From Micromonospora cabrerizensis (lineage in GTDB: Bacteria; Actinomycetota; Actinomycetes; Mycobacteriales; Micromonosporaceae): DNA of 64,000 nt. Position numbers and translations under genes: made by a program. Position 1 is the first letter of the stretch; each line of letters starts with the position of its first letter. The DNA lies in NCBI RefSeq assembly GCF_022230955.1, contig NZ_JAKKFI010000049.1, positions 1 through 64,000 of the forward strand, in the 5' to 3' direction. Below are positions 1 to 14,416 of the stretch, piece by piece. A model generated the notes under the pieces. That model made no database searches. It was not told where the DNA came from and was given only the letters and a program-made list of their open reading frames with translations.

Positions 1-90
1 CCCTAGCTGCCACTCTTCCACCCCCACTGCTCCCCCCCCCGACCCTCCGCGCCCGCCAGCCGCCACCGGTCAAGATCTATGTCCCGTGTC

Positions 91-253
91 CGGTCCGCCT
101 CGGGCTGGGGCATGCGGGTCCGCCTCGGGCTGGGGCGTTCGGGTCCGCCTCGGGCTGGGGCGTTCGGGTCCGCCTCGGGCTGGGGCGTTCGGGTCCGCCT
201 CGGGCTGGGGCGTTCGGGTCCGCCTCGGGCTGGGGCGTTCGGGTCGCCTCGGG
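91..253. repeat. 25-bp tandem repeat upstream of mfd
   Basis: Six consecutive 25-bp units, each built as GGGTCCGCCT followed by CGGGCTGGGGCGTTC, run from 91 to 240. The first unit ends in CATGC instead of CGTTC, and a degenerate seventh unit decays after about 13 bases. Because 25 is not a multiple of three, the repeat is read in rotating frames, so the ORFs crossing it are unlikely to be genes. There are no unique spacers, so it is not CRISPR. It looks like a minisatellite-type array. Confidence 0.9.
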
Positions 254-303
254 CAGCGCTCGCCAGACCACCCTTTGTCCTGGTTCGCGTCCTCTAACTG
301 GCC

Positions 304-379
304 AAGATCGTGCTCGATCCAGGAAAGAGTGCGATCCGCCGGCTTCGAGACCACTACATCCTGGATCGAGCCCGGTCTT
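304..379. repeat. large imperfect inverted repeat (GCTCGATC type, copy 1)
   Basis: Arms of about 28 nt at 304-331 and 352-379 are complementary apart from a few mismatches; both contain the core GCTCGATCCAGGA. The loop is about 20 nt. A related element with the same GCTCGATC...GTAGTGG arm sequence lies at 15398-15469, so this is a dispersed element rather than a local accident. It may act as a terminator or be a small non-autonomous repeat. Confidence 0.75.
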
Positions 380-476
380 GATCGGTGTTTCCGGGGGCAA
401 GGCAGCAGCACGACGGAACGTCCCGCGCAGTCAGGTGTCCGCGCGCCCCGGCGCGGTCGACGGCGCTCCCACCGAC

Positions 477-554
477 AAGATCCGCACAACATCAGGGAAA
501 CTGCTGCCTCCCGCGCCCCGGAGGCAGCAACTTCCGGGAAGTTGCGTGGATCTT
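477..554. repeat. large inverted repeat (GCTGCCTCC type, copy 1)
   Basis: The outer arms are AAGATCCGCACAAC (477-490) and GTTGCGTGGATCTT (541-554). The inner arms GCTGCCTCC (503-511) and GGAGGCAGC (520-528) enclose a GC-only loop. A short CTTCCGGGAAG hairpin (531-541) lies on the right side. The same architecture and core recur at 8294-8367. Confidence 0.8.
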
Positions 555-556
555 GA

Positions 557-935
557 GTGGGGTGCGGGCCTGCGGGGCGTGGGCGGCGCGCGCGGAACCG
601 GTTCGATGGGGTGAGGGCGTGTGGGCGCGGCGTGGCGCGGACCGGGATCGGGTGGCGGGGGCATGGCGCGACGCGCGGCGTGGACCCGGCTCGAGGGGTG
701 GGGGCATGTGGGTGCACGCGGACCGGGGTCGAGGGTGGGTGGGCTGTCGACGCGTGCGGGCTTGGGCTGAGGGTGCGGCCCGGGGTGTGGAGTGTTGGGC
801 CCTGACCTGGGCGAAGAGGCGTGCGCCCGGGCTGGGGGCGTGGTGTGGATCTTGGTCGGCGCACGGGCCGGTGGGGTGTCGAGCGCCGCGCGGCGTGGAC
901 CTGGGCGGAAGGGGGTGTGTGTCGGTGGACGGGGA
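557..935. other. gene-free GC-rich stretch upstream of mfd
   Basis: Several ORFs cross this stretch on both strands, but none has a recognisable domain, and their compositions are the Gly/Arg/Trp or Pro/Arg mixtures typical of GC-rich shadow frames. Short imprecise repetitions such as GCGCGGCGTGGAC occur (near 675 and 889). I see no credible gene. The first 90 bases of the window likewise show only C-rich sequence. Confidence 0.6.
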
Positions 936-941
936 TAGGCT
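936..941 (+). promoter_or_regulatory. putative -10 element upstream of mfd
   Basis: TAGGCT matches the actinobacterial TANNNT -10 hexamer. It lies 7 nt before a GTG at 949, the spacing seen at the leaderless genes of this window. The mfd start chosen here (1016) is 75 nt further on, so mfd would have a 5' leader if this is its promoter. Confidence 0.45.
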
Positions 942-1015
942 GGTTGTCGTGCACCCCCCGTCCGGCTGGACGAGGGGCCGCCGTCGTGTGCGTCGACTCC
1001 CCGGGAAGGAATCCC

Positions 1016-4660
<3,645 letters not shown>

Positions 4661-4698
4661 GGTGGGGGCCGTCACAGCACGGGAGAGGGCATGAGAGA

Positions 4699-5535
4699 GT
4701 GACGAGCATGCGTGCTCGCCGTGTGATCGCCGCCGCCAGCGTCGCGGCCCTGGGTGTCCTCTCCCTCGCTGCCTGCGGTAAGTCCGCACCGGGAGTCGCC
4801 GCGTACGTCGGTGACACCACCTATTCGGTGCAACGCGTGGACGAGATCCACGCCGAGGCCCAGGCGAAGTACGAGACGACCGTCCGGGCGGCGTTCCAGC
4901 AGCAGAACGGGCCGTCCGCGTCCCCGTCGCCGGAGTTGCTCCGGATCGACGCGACCCCGCAGGACGTGCTCAACCTGCTCGTCGGTATCGACCTCGCCAA
5001 GCGGGTCGTCGCGGAGAAGAACATCCCGGTCCAGGACAAGCTCAACGCCGAGGAGTTGGGCAAGAGCTTCGGAGCGCCTGGCTCCGAGTACGCGAAGCTC
5101 GCCGCTGACTGGTACAACCTCTTCCTCTCCCTCCAGGCGGGTCTGCCGCCGGCCGAGCTGACCGACGAGATGCGGTCCGTCGTCTACGCCAAGATGGTGG
5201 AGGGCGAGGTGGCCCCGGCCGGCTGGACGGCCGAGCAGCAGCGGTCAGCGTTCGCCCAACCGGCGATCGCCCCGCAGGTGGCGGCGGTGGTCGCCCTCAG
5301 TGCGGCGTTCGAGGCAGAGGTGAAGCGGGAGGACGTCTCGCTCAACCCGCGCTACTCCTCGCTGGAGATTCCGGCCCTGCTCCAGGTGCCGGACGGCGGC
5401 TTCGGCAGGTACAGCCTTCCCTACCTGGAGAAGGCAGGCACCGTCACGGACATCTCCACCCCGGAGCCGCTTCCGTCGGACGCCAACCCGAGTGACGAGG
5501 CCACGCCCCCGAACGTCGAGGGCACGGCCAGCTGA
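4699..5535 (+). CDS. SurA-N-domain-like lipoprotein
   Basis: This 278-residue exported protein has a basic start, a hydrophobic stretch and a lipobox (VLSLAAC) with the lipidated Cys about 26 residues in. The mature part begins VAAYVGDTTYSVQRVDEI, which resembles the N-terminal segment of SurA/PrsA-type chaperones, but I see no parvulin isomerase domain. It ends in a Pro/Ser/Thr-rich tail. It lies 38 nt downstream of mfd, and its stop is 2 nt from the mazG start, so the three may be co-transcribed. The start could be GTG 4699 or ATG 4708; both precede the signal peptide. The function is inferred only from the family resemblance. Confidence 0.8.
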   Translation: MTSMRARRVIAAASVAALGVLSLAACGKSAPGVAAYVGDTTYSVQRVDEIHAEAQAKYETTVRAAFQQQNGPSASPSPELLRIDATPQDVLNLLVGIDLAKRVVAEKNIPVQDKLNAEELGKSFGAPGSEYAKLAADWYNLFLSLQAGLPPAELTDEMRSVVYAKMVEGEVAPAGWTAEQQRSAFAQPAIAPQVAAVVALSAAFEAEVKREDVSLNPRYSSLEIPALLQVPDGGFGRYSLPYLEKAGTVTDISTPEPLPSDANPSDEATPPNVEGTAS

Positions 5536-5537
5536 GC

Positions 5538-6524
5538 ATGTCGGCACGGATCGTCCTCCTGGTCACCTCGCCCCGGCTGCCCGCCGGCCTGCTGACCTCC
5601 GCGGCCTGGGATGTCGTACGCCAGCACCCGGTGTTGACCGGCGCGGAGAGTGAGCTGGTCACGGCCGTGCGCCAGGCGGGCGCCGAGGTCACCGTTGTGG
5701 ACGGCCCGGCGACGCAGCCGTTGCTGGATGCGGTGGGGACGCACGGCACGGTGGTGTGGTTGGCCGGCCCGGCGGGCGACGAGGCGCTGGCCCGCGAGTT
5801 GGGTATGCGGCTGGCCCGGCAGCCGGGGTTGGCCGAGATGGAGCTGATGTACGGCTCGTGGGACCCGCCGGGCGCCCGACTGCTCGACGCGGTGGCCGTG
5901 ATGGACCGGCTGGCCTCGCCGGGCGGCGACCCGTGGAAACGCGCGCAGACGCACCGCAGCCTCGCCCGTTATCTGCTGGAGGAGAGCTACGAGGCGTACG
6001 ACGCGATCAGTGCCGACGACACCGACGCGCTCCGTGAGGAGTTGGGCGACGTGCTGTTGCAGGTGGTGCTGCACGCGCGGCTTGCCGAGGAGTTGCCCGA
6101 GGGCGAGCGGTGGACCATCGACGACGTGGCCGGTGGCCTGGTCGACAAGATGATCCGGCGCAATCCGCACGTCTTCGCCGGCGCCGAGGCGGGCACTCTG
6201 GAGGAGATCACCGAGAACTGGGAGCGGATCAAGCGTGCCGAGAAGGCAAGCGACTCGGTGCTGGCCGGCGTGGCCCTGAGCCAGCCCGCCCTGGCCCTGG
6301 CCGCGCAGATCCTGCACCGCGCCGCCCGCAGGGGCATCGAGGTCCCACCGCCGCTGGCCGACTCACAGGTGGATGCCGAGGCGAGATTGGGCGCAAGCCT
6401 GTTGGCCACGGTAGCGGCGGCCCGCAATGAGGGCATAGACCCGGAAGCAGCCCTACGCCGCGCCACCCTGGCCTACGCAGAGGCCATCCGCACCGCCGAG
6501 ACCCACCCCCCGGACCCGCGCTGA
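5538..6524 (+). CDS. mazG: nucleoside triphosphate pyrophosphohydrolase MazG
   Basis: MazG hydrolyses (d)NTPs, especially damaged ones, to NMP and pyrophosphate, cleaning the nucleotide pool. In this 328-residue protein the MazG fold starts near residue 105 (AVMDRLASPGGDPWKRAQTH). It contains the metal-binding helices LLEESYEAYDAI and LREELGDVLLQVVLHA, giving the EExxE...ExxD pattern. A second, more degenerate helical half follows (VDKMIRRNPHVFAG, ENWERIKRAEK). The first 100 residues are a poorly conserved alpha/beta region as in mycobacterial MazG. The ATG lies 2 nt after the lipoprotein stop. Confidence 0.93.
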   Translation: MSARIVLLVTSPRLPAGLLTSAAWDVVRQHPVLTGAESELVTAVRQAGAEVTVVDGPATQPLLDAVGTHGTVVWLAGPAGDEALARELGMRLARQPGLAEMELMYGSWDPPGARLLDAVAVMDRLASPGGDPWKRAQTHRSLARYLLEESYEAYDAISADDTDALREELGDVLLQVVLHARLAEELPEGERWTIDDVAGGLVDKMIRRNPHVFAGAEAGTLEEITENWERIKRAEKASDSVLAGVALSQPALALAAQILHRAARRGIEVPPPLADSQVDAEARLGASLLATVAAARNEGIDPEAALRRATLAYAEAIRTAETHPPDPR

Positions 6525-6577
6525 TCATGAGGTTGTTGCCACGACACGCCGAGGTCGGGGGCAATAACTTCATGATC
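6523..6577. repeat. inverted repeat overlapping the mazG stop codon
   Basis: Arms GATCATGAGGTTGTTGCC (6523-6540) and GGCAATAACTTCATGATC (6560-6577) pair over 18 positions with two G/T-compatible differences. The mazG stop TGA (6522-6524) is part of the left edge. It resembles the GATCA...GTTGTGGTG elements at 25404 and 34934. It probably forms a strong transcript-end hairpin; there is no U tract. Confidence 0.75.
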
Positions 6578-6610
6578 GACGTAACAGGTGGCAGTGGGTG
6601 GGGCGGTCGG

Positions 6611-6616
6611 TAGGGT
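6611..6616 (+). promoter_or_regulatory. -10 element of a leaderless promoter (DUF885 gene)
   Basis: TAGGGT lies exactly 7 nt upstream of the GTG at 6624, so transcription should start at or next to the start codon. This fixes the start choice. No convincing -35 is visible. Confidence 0.6.
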
Positions 6617-6623
6617 GGGCCGG

Positions 6624-8243
6624 GTGGAGGCATTCGGGGTACTAGCTGAGCGGGTTGTCGAGGCGCTGCTGGAGTCACGGCCGGGGGTTGCCACCGCTGC
6701 CGGGGATCACCGGTTCGACGACCGGCTGCCCGACCTGTCCGTCGACGCGCTTGCCGCCGACCGGGCGATGCTCTCCGACGCGGCCAACGCGCTGTCCGAA
6801 CTCGACCCGGACTCGCTCGACGTGGACGAGCAGGTCGACCACGCGCTGCTCACCTCCTTCGTGGACCGGGAGCTGTTCGAGCTGACCGAGATCCGGTCGC
6901 ACGAGTGGGACCCGCTGCGCCACAACCCCGGTGCGCTCCTGCACCCGCTGCTGGCCCGCCCGTACGCCCCGGCGGAGGTGCGGCTGACCCAGCTGGCCGG
7001 CCGGCTCGCCGCCGTACCGGACGCCCTCGCCACCGCCCGCGCGACGCTGCGGGACATGCCGCGGATCCACGCGGAGACCGCGGTCGGGCAGTTCGCCGGC
7101 ACGGCGGCGCTGATCCGCGACGAGCTGCCGCCGCTGCTCGCCCAGGCCCCGAGCGCCCTCGACCGGGTCGAGCCGGCGGCCACGGCGGCGATCGCCGCGC
7201 TGGAGGAGTTCGTCGCGTGGCTGCGGGCCGGCCTGGCCGCCGACGCCGGCCCGGGGCGGGACCCGCGGCTGGGCCGCCGCCGCTGGGAGGCCCGGCTCTG
7301 GCACACCCTCGACACCGAGCTGGGCGCCGCCGAGATCCAGCGCCGCGCCTGGGCCAACCTGGACCGGGTCACCGCGGAGATCCGCGAGGCGGCCGTCGAG
7401 CTGGTCGGCGGCCCCGCCGACGACGCGGCCGTCCGCCGGGCGCTGGACGTGCTCGCCGCCGAGCACCCGGACGACGCGACGATCGTCGACCTGGCCGGGG
7501 TGACCCTGGACGAGGCGACCGACTTCGTCCGCGCGCACGACCTGGTGACCCTGGTGGACGACCGGTGTGTGATCCAGGAGATGCCGGAGTTCGCCCGGGG
7601 CGTCGCGGTGGCCTACTGCGACTCGCCCGGCCCGCTGGAGACCGCGGCGGTGCCGACCTTCTACTGCATCGCGCCCACCCCGTCGGACTGGCCGGCGCAG
7701 CGGGTGGAGTCGTTCTACCGCGAGTACAACGACCACATGATCCGCAACCTGACCGTGCACGAGGCGATGCCGGGGCACTTCCTCCAGCTCGCTCACGCCC
7801 GCCGCTACGTCGGCGGCACCCGGGTCCGGGCGCTGGCCGAGTCCGGCCCGTTCATCGAGGGCTGGGCGGTCTACACGGAGGAGCTGATGGCGGGCCTCGG
7901 CTTCGGTGGTCTGCCGGTGCGTTTGCAGCAGCTCAAGATGCAGCTTCGGATGACCATCAACGCCCTGCTCGACCAGTTGGTGCACGCCGACGACCTGCCC
8001 GAGGCGGAGGCGATGGCGTTGATGACCGGGCGCGGCTTCCAGGAGGAGGGCGAGGCGGCCGGCAAGTGGCGGCGGTCGCTGCTGACCTCCACCCAGCTCT
8101 CCACCTACTTCGTCGGGTACAGCGAGATGGCCGAGATCGCCGCCGCCCGCCCGGACGGTGTGTCGGTGCGCGACTGGCACGACGCGATGCTCGCCCACGA
8201 CTGCCCGCCCCCGCGCCACCTGCGCACCCTGCTCGGGGTCTGA
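6624..8243 (+). CDS. DUF885 family protein (metallopeptidase-like)
   Basis: The 539-residue product matches the DUF885 family of uncharacterised, probably zinc-dependent hydrolases. The family hallmark HEAMPGHFLQLAH (an HExxxxH-like motif) is near residue 380, followed by the segment EGWAVYTEELM. The helical N-terminal half includes the segment SFVDRELFELTEIRSHEWDP. There is no signal peptide, so it should act in the cytoplasm. GTG 6624 is chosen because of the -10 hexamer 7 nt upstream. It is flanked by large palindromes on both sides and looks monocistronic. The substrate is unknown. Confidence 0.88.
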   Translation: MEAFGVLAERVVEALLESRPGVATAAGDHRFDDRLPDLSVDALAADRAMLSDAANALSELDPDSLDVDEQVDHALLTSFVDRELFELTEIRSHEWDPLRHNPGALLHPLLARPYAPAEVRLTQLAGRLAAVPDALATARATLRDMPRIHAETAVGQFAGTAALIRDELPPLLAQAPSALDRVEPAATAAIAALEEFVAWLRAGLAADAGPGRDPRLGRRRWEARLWHTLDTELGAAEIQRRAWANLDRVTAEIREAAVELVGGPADDAAVRRALDVLAAEHPDDATIVDLAGVTLDEATDFVRAHDLVTLVDDRCVIQEMPEFARGVAVAYCDSPGPLETAAVPTFYCIAPTPSDWPAQRVESFYREYNDHMIRNLTVHEAMPGHFLQLAHARRYVGGTRVRALAESGPFIEGWAVYTEELMAGLGFGGLPVRLQQLKMQLRMTINALLDQLVHADDLPEAEAMALMTGRGFQEEGEAAGKWRRSLLTSTQLSTYFVGYSEMAEIAAARPDGVSVRDWHDAMLAHDCPPPRHLRTLLGV

Positions 8244-10586
<2,343 letters not shown>

Positions 10587-10612
10587 GACGCGCGAAGCCT
10601 CGGGGGAGGGGT

Positions 10613-11257
10613 GTGACGATGCAGCAGCGCCGCACACCGGGTGGTCAGCGTCCCGCCCGCCGGCCGGGTCAGTCCGGTCGGCCGGGTGGTGGCCGCGCCA
10701 CACGGGGATCGGTCCGGGAGACCGGCGTACGCGCCGATCCCCGCGCCGCTGGCCGGGCGCCGGGTGCGGCCCGGGGCGCCGAGGGCGTCCGCTCGGCGAA
10801 TCGTCCGGCCGCCGCTCGGCGTACCGCCGCCGGTGGTGCCGTCAAGCGGCTCGCCGCGCCCCACCCCCGTCGCCTCACCGGCCGGGCCACCGTGCTGTTC
10901 GCGGTCCTGATCGCGCTCGCGCTGGCCTACACGTACCCGGTCCGGGTCTACCTGGACCAGCAGGCCGACATCGAGCGGATGGAGGCGGCCCAGGCGGTGC
11001 AGGAGGCGGAGATCGCCAAGCTGGAGGCCGAGGCCGCCAACTGGAAAGACGACGAGTACATCAAGACGCAGGCTCGGGAGCGCTTCTTCATGGGCGAGCC
11101 GGGCGAGAAGATGATGGTGGTGCTGCACGACCCGGAGGGCGCCGCCCGGGACGCCGGGAAGTCGGCCGGTTCGGCCGCCCCGGCGGGGCCGTCGACCTGG
11201 TACGACACGCTCTGGTCGAGTGTGCAGGCGGCCGACAGCCAGCAGCCGGGCAAGTGA
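10613..11257 (+). CDS. FtsB/DivIC-like septum formation initiator
   Basis: The 214-residue bitopic protein belongs to the septum-formation-initiator (DivIC/FtsB) family, which bridges FtsQ and FtsL in the divisome. About 90 Arg/Gly/Ala-rich cytoplasmic residues precede one membrane segment (ATVLFAVLIALALAYTYPV). A coiled coil follows (the heptad-like IERMEAAQAVQEAEIAKLEA), then the conserved DDEYIKTQARERFFMGEPGE, the family hallmark. The C-terminal tail is Ala/Ser/Pro rich. GTG 10613 or ATG 10619 could start; GGGGGAGGGG lies just upstream. It is 26 nt downstream of enolase and probably co-transcribed with it. Confidence 0.9.
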   Translation: MTMQQRRTPGGQRPARRPGQSGRPGGGRATRGSVRETGVRADPRAAGRAPGAARGAEGVRSANRPAAARRTAAGGAVKRLAAPHPRRLTGRATVLFAVLIALALAYTYPVRVYLDQQADIERMEAAQAVQEAEIAKLEAEAANWKDDEYIKTQARERFFMGEPGEKMMVVLHDPEGAARDAGKSAGSAAPAGPSTWYDTLWSSVQAADSQQPGK

Positions 11258-11285
11258 TCCACCGATCGACGCACCAGGAGAGACC

Positions 11286-11843
11286 GTGACTGTCGTACCA
11301 CCGTCGGAGCCGGCGGCGGACTCCGTACCCCTGCCGCAGCGGGAGCCGGCCACGGAGGCCGACCTGGCCGCGGTGGCGGCGCAGCTCGGCCGGACGCCCC
11401 GGGGCACCCGGGCGGTCGCCCACCGATGCCCGTGCGGCCTGCCGGACGTGGTGGAGACGACCCCCCGCCTCGCCGACGGCACCCCGTTTCCGACGCTCTT
11501 CTACCTGACCTGCCCCCGGGCCACCGCGGCGTGCAGCCGGCTGGAGTCGGCGGGGCTGATGAAGGAGATGGCGGACCGGCTGGCGACGGATCCCGAGCTG
11601 GCCGCCCACTACCGTGCCGCGCACGAGGACTACCTTGCCCGCCGGGAGGCCGTCGGTGAGGTGCCGGAGATCGCGGGCATCTCGGCCGGCGGGATGCCGG
11701 GCCGGGTGAAGTGCCTGCACGTGCACCTGGGGCACGCGCTGGGTGCCGGCCCCGGGGTCAACCCGTTCGGCGACGAGACGTTGGGCCTGGTCGAGCCCTG
11801 GTGGTCGGCCGGTCCGTGCGTGGACGTGCCGGCGGGCGAGTGA
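11286..11843 (+). CDS. DUF501 domain-containing protein
   Basis: This 185-residue protein is the counterpart of M. tuberculosis Rv1025 (family DUF501, unknown function). It carries the family's conserved stretches VAHRCPCGLPDVVETTP, PFPTLFYLTCPRATAACSRL and GRVKCLHVHLGHAL. The conserved Cys and His residues suggest a metal site, which is inference. GTG 11286 follows AGGAG. The stop overlaps the next start as GTGA, indicating translational coupling to the acetyltransferase gene. Confidence 0.88.
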   Translation: MTVVPPSEPAADSVPLPQREPATEADLAAVAAQLGRTPRGTRAVAHRCPCGLPDVVETTPRLADGTPFPTLFYLTCPRATAACSRLESAGLMKEMADRLATDPELAAHYRAAHEDYLARREAVGEVPEIAGISAGGMPGRVKCLHVHLGHALGAGPGVNPFGDETLGLVEPWWSAGPCVDVPAGE

Positions 11844-12376
11844 ACGCGCAGGCGGGGTCCTCGGCGCCCGAGACGCAGATCCTGGTGCGGCGGGCCCGCA
11901 CCCGGGACGTACGGGGCATCCGGCGGCTGGTCGACACCTACACCGACGACCGCCGGCTGCTGAGCAAGGCCACCGTCACCCTCTACGAGGACGTGCAGGA
12001 GTTCCGGGTGGCGGTCCGCGCCGACGACGGCGTCGTGGTGGGCTGTGGCGCGCTGCACGTGATGTGGGAGGACCTGGCCGAGATCCGTACGGTCGCGGTC
12101 GACCCGTCCTGTCAGGGCCAGCGGATCGGGCACCGGCTGGTGGGCGAGCTGATCGACGCCGCCCGGGAGTTGGGCGTGGCCCGGATCTTCGTGCTCACCT
12201 TCGAGACGCGGTTCTTCCGCGCTTTCGGCTTTGAGGAGATCGACGGCGCACCGGTGCCGCAACCGGTGTACGAGCAGTTGCTGCGCTCGTACGACGAGGG
12301 TGTCGCGCAGTTCCTGGACCTGGACCGGGTGAAGCCGAACACGCTGGGCAACACCCGGATGATGCTGCGCCTGTAG
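11840..12376 (+). CDS. argA: amino-acid N-acetyltransferase (short ArgA type)
   Basis: The 178-residue GNAT protein closely resembles, from memory, M. tuberculosis Rv2747, a stand-alone N-acetylglutamate synthase that starts arginine biosynthesis from glutamate and acetyl-CoA. Matching stretches include RRARTRDVRGIRRLVDTY, VVGCGALHVMWEDLAEIRTV, the acetyl-CoA pyrophosphate loop QGQRIGHRLV, VFVLTFETRFF-like sequence and the C-terminal FLDLDRVKPNTLGNTRMM. The kinase-like domain of classical ArgA is absent, as expected for this type. The GTG overlaps the DUF501 stop. No other arg genes are nearby. In the mycobacterial order, ppx would come next; here two genes intervene before it. Confidence 0.85.
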   Translation: MNAQAGSSAPETQILVRRARTRDVRGIRRLVDTYTDDRRLLSKATVTLYEDVQEFRVAVRADDGVVVGCGALHVMWEDLAEIRTVAVDPSCQGQRIGHRLVGELIDAARELGVARIFVLTFETRFFRAFGFEEIDGAPVPQPVYEQLLRSYDEGVAQFLDLDRVKPNTLGNTRMMLRL

Positions 12377-12377
12377 G

Positions 12378-13268
12378 TCAGGCCTTGCGGGGGTGCGCCG
12401 CGAAGAACTCCCACATCAGGTCGGTGGCCGACAGCCCGGCGGAGGACGCGGCGAGCTGACCGGCCGTGGCACCCGGCCAACTGTGGCCCATCTCGGGCAG
12501 GGTGTAGACGCTGACCTCGCTGCCGTCCGCGCAACTCGCCACCGTGTGCGTCACACCCGGCACCCCGGACGCCTTCGGGCCCGGCCGGCAGGTGAGCCGC
12601 TGCTGCCAGGTCTGCATGCCGGTCTGGAAGGTCGAGGCGTACCGGTCCTGGCCGCCGATGAACGTGATCACGGAGACCGGGCTCTTCGGCACGTAGCTGT
12701 CGACCGTGGTCAGCGTGCCGCTGTAACCGCCGCTGACCACCCCGATCGCGGCGTACGTGCCGGTGCTCTCCACCGCCGCCCGGAAGCTCATGTCGCCGCC
12801 GTTGGAGATGCCGGTGAGGAAGACCCGGTTCGGGTCCGCACGCCAGGCCTGCACCAGGTGGCCGGTGAGAGCGGTGAGGAAGCCGACGTCGTCCTGGCTG
12901 CCGCAGCAGACCAGCGCGTTGAAGCCTCCGCCCACCCCGTCGGGGTACGCGACCAGCACGTTGTCCTTGTCGGCCAGGGCGTCCAGGCCTGCCAGCTCCC
13001 GCATGGAGGAGGCGCTGCCGGGATAGAAGTGCAGCGCGATGACCAGCGCGGACGGCCTGCCCGGGTCGTATCCGGGCGGTGCGTGCAGCAGATAGGTGCG
13101 CTCGGCGCCGTTGTGCGTCAGGGTGAGCTCGTGGTCGCCCGCCGCCGGGCGCTCGGTCGACGCGGAGGGTGCGGCCGGCGGGGTCGACGAGGGCTGCCCC
13201 CGCTCACCACAAGCCGCCGCCACGACGAGGAGACAGAGCCCCGTCAACACTGCCATCGTCCGCCGCAC
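12378..13268 (-). CDS. PHB-depolymerase-family esterase lipoprotein
   Basis: This 296-residue secreted alpha/beta hydrolase resembles LpqC and poly(3-hydroxybutyrate) depolymerase-type esterases. It has an N-terminal signal with lipobox VVAAAC, then a Ser/Pro/Ala linker. The catalytic domain opens with RTYLLHAPPGYDPGRPSAL and has the nucleophile elbow GISNGGDMS. A late segment (LPEMGHSWPGA) supplies the probable catalytic His. It should act on esters outside the membrane; the substrate is unknown. GTG 13268 is preceded by GGGGG at good spacing. It is convergent with the acetyltransferase, only 1 nt apart, and divergent from the regulator at 13366. Confidence 0.85.
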   Translation of the reverse strand: MRRTMAVLTGLCLLVVAAACGERGQPSSTPPAAPSASTERPAAGDHELTLTHNGAERTYLLHAPPGYDPGRPSALVIALHFYPGSASSMRELAGLDALADKDNVLVAYPDGVGGGFNALVCCGSQDDVGFLTALTGHLVQAWRADPNRVFLTGISNGGDMSFRAAVESTGTYAAIGVVSGGYSGTLTTVDSYVPKSPVSVITFIGGQDRYASTFQTGMQTWQQRLTCRPGPKASGVPGVTHTVASCADGSEVSVYTLPEMGHSWPGATAGQLAASSAGLSATDLMWEFFAAHPRKA

Positions 13269-13365
13269 GTCAGCCACCCCCCGTCGACCCCGCCATCCAC
13301 CCTTGGGGCCGTCGGCTTGTGGATCAACCCTTTCGGTCCTGGGCGAAGGAGGGCAGGCTGTTTCC

Positions 13366-14406
13366 ATGCTTCGCCTCCAACTCGGGCCGGCGGATCTCTG
13401 CCGGGTGCGGTTCGGTGACCGGCTGCACCCGGTCGGGACCGCACTGCTGGCCAGTCAGTGGCTGCGGGATCCAACGGTGGCGGCCATGGCGCCGGCGCTG
13501 GCCGAGCGGGCGGCAGCGGTGGAGAGCACGGGCGTCGCCCAGGCTGCCACCGCGATCCTGCGGCACCTGTTGCCGGCACGGGGGCGCCTGCCGGATTTCG
13601 TCACCCCCTTCGCCGGGGTGGAATCGGTCGCCGCCGGTCTGGAGGCGATTCGGGCCACCCCGGCACGACGGGTACGCGCCGAGGTCGTCGCGGCGTACGC
13701 GGACGTGACGGCCACCCCACTGCGGCGACGGTTCGCCGCGGCCGACCCGGAGATGCTGAACCTGTTCGGCGGGGCCGTCCGCACCTGGTACGACGCCGTC
13801 CTCGCGCCGCACTGGCCCGATCTGGTGTCCGGGTACCGCCAGCAGGTGACCTGTGCCAGCCAGCGGCTGGTGCAGCACGGCCTGGCCAGCCTCTTCGCGG
13901 GCCTGCACCCGGCGATCCGGTGGCGGGAGCCGGTGCTGGAGGTGCGGACGTGGTGGGACGGGGATCTGCCCGGCACCGGTCACGGGCTCATCCTGCTGCC
14001 CTCCCCGCTGGCCGGACCCCGGCCCCGGGTGCTGGTCGAGCCGGGTCGCCCGATCCTGCTCGTCTACCCGGCGCCGATGCCTCCGCGCGCGGGCACGGCT
14101 GAAGGTGATCCCCTCGGCCGGTTGCTCGGCGCCACCCGGGCGCTGGTCCTGCGCCAACTCGCGGCCGACGGCGCGATGAGCACCACGGAGCTGTCCCGGG
14201 CCGTCGGGATCAGCCTCTCCTCGGCCTCGGAGCACGCCACCGCGCTGCGGGCCACCGGCCTGGTGGCCAGCGAGCGGGAGGGCGGGGCCGTACGACATCA
14301 CCTGACGGCGCTCGGCGCGAATCTGCTGCGGGGCGCGCCGGGTGCCTCCTGCGAGGCGGGTCCGCCGCCCGGCCAGGCCGCCGGGTGGCCGCCCGCCCTG
14401 CCGTAA
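13366..14406 (+). CDS. ArsR-like winged-helix regulator (DUF5937 type)
   Basis: The 346-residue cytoplasmic protein has a long N-terminal domain of the type seen in actinobacterial DUF5937 regulators (FGDRLHPVGTALLASQWLRD, LNLFGGAVRTWYDAVLAPHW). A C-terminal winged helix follows at about residues 255-325 (ALVLRQLAADGAMSTTELSR, ISLSSASEHATALRATGLV, EREGGAVRHHLTALG). It probably senses an unknown signal and controls neighbouring or distant genes. It is divergent from the esterase lipoprotein with about 100 bp between starts, so that gene is one candidate target. The ATG follows GAAGGAGGG at slightly long spacing. Confidence 0.8.
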   Translation: MLRLQLGPADLCRVRFGDRLHPVGTALLASQWLRDPTVAAMAPALAERAAAVESTGVAQAATAILRHLLPARGRLPDFVTPFAGVESVAAGLEAIRATPARRVRAEVVAAYADVTATPLRRRFAAADPEMLNLFGGAVRTWYDAVLAPHWPDLVSGYRQQVTCASQRLVQHGLASLFAGLHPAIRWREPVLEVRTWWDGDLPGTGHGLILLPSPLAGPRPRVLVEPGRPILLVYPAPMPPRAGTAEGDPLGRLLGATRALVLRQLAADGAMSTTELSRAVGISLSSASEHATALRATGLVASEREGGAVRHHLTALGANLLRGAPGASCEAGPPPGQAAGWPPALP

Positions 14407-14409
14407 GGT
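14404..14409 (+). promoter_or_regulatory. -10 element of a leaderless ppx promoter
   Basis: TAAGGT lies 7 nt upstream of GTG 14417. Its first three bases are the TAA stop codon of the preceding regulator gene, so stop codon and promoter share sequence. Confidence 0.6.
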
Positions 14410-14416
14410 TGCTGCC

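Noticed and set aside
91..253. Possible CRISPR array
   Set aside because: The 25-bp units are directly adjacent without unique spacers, and no cas genes are present.
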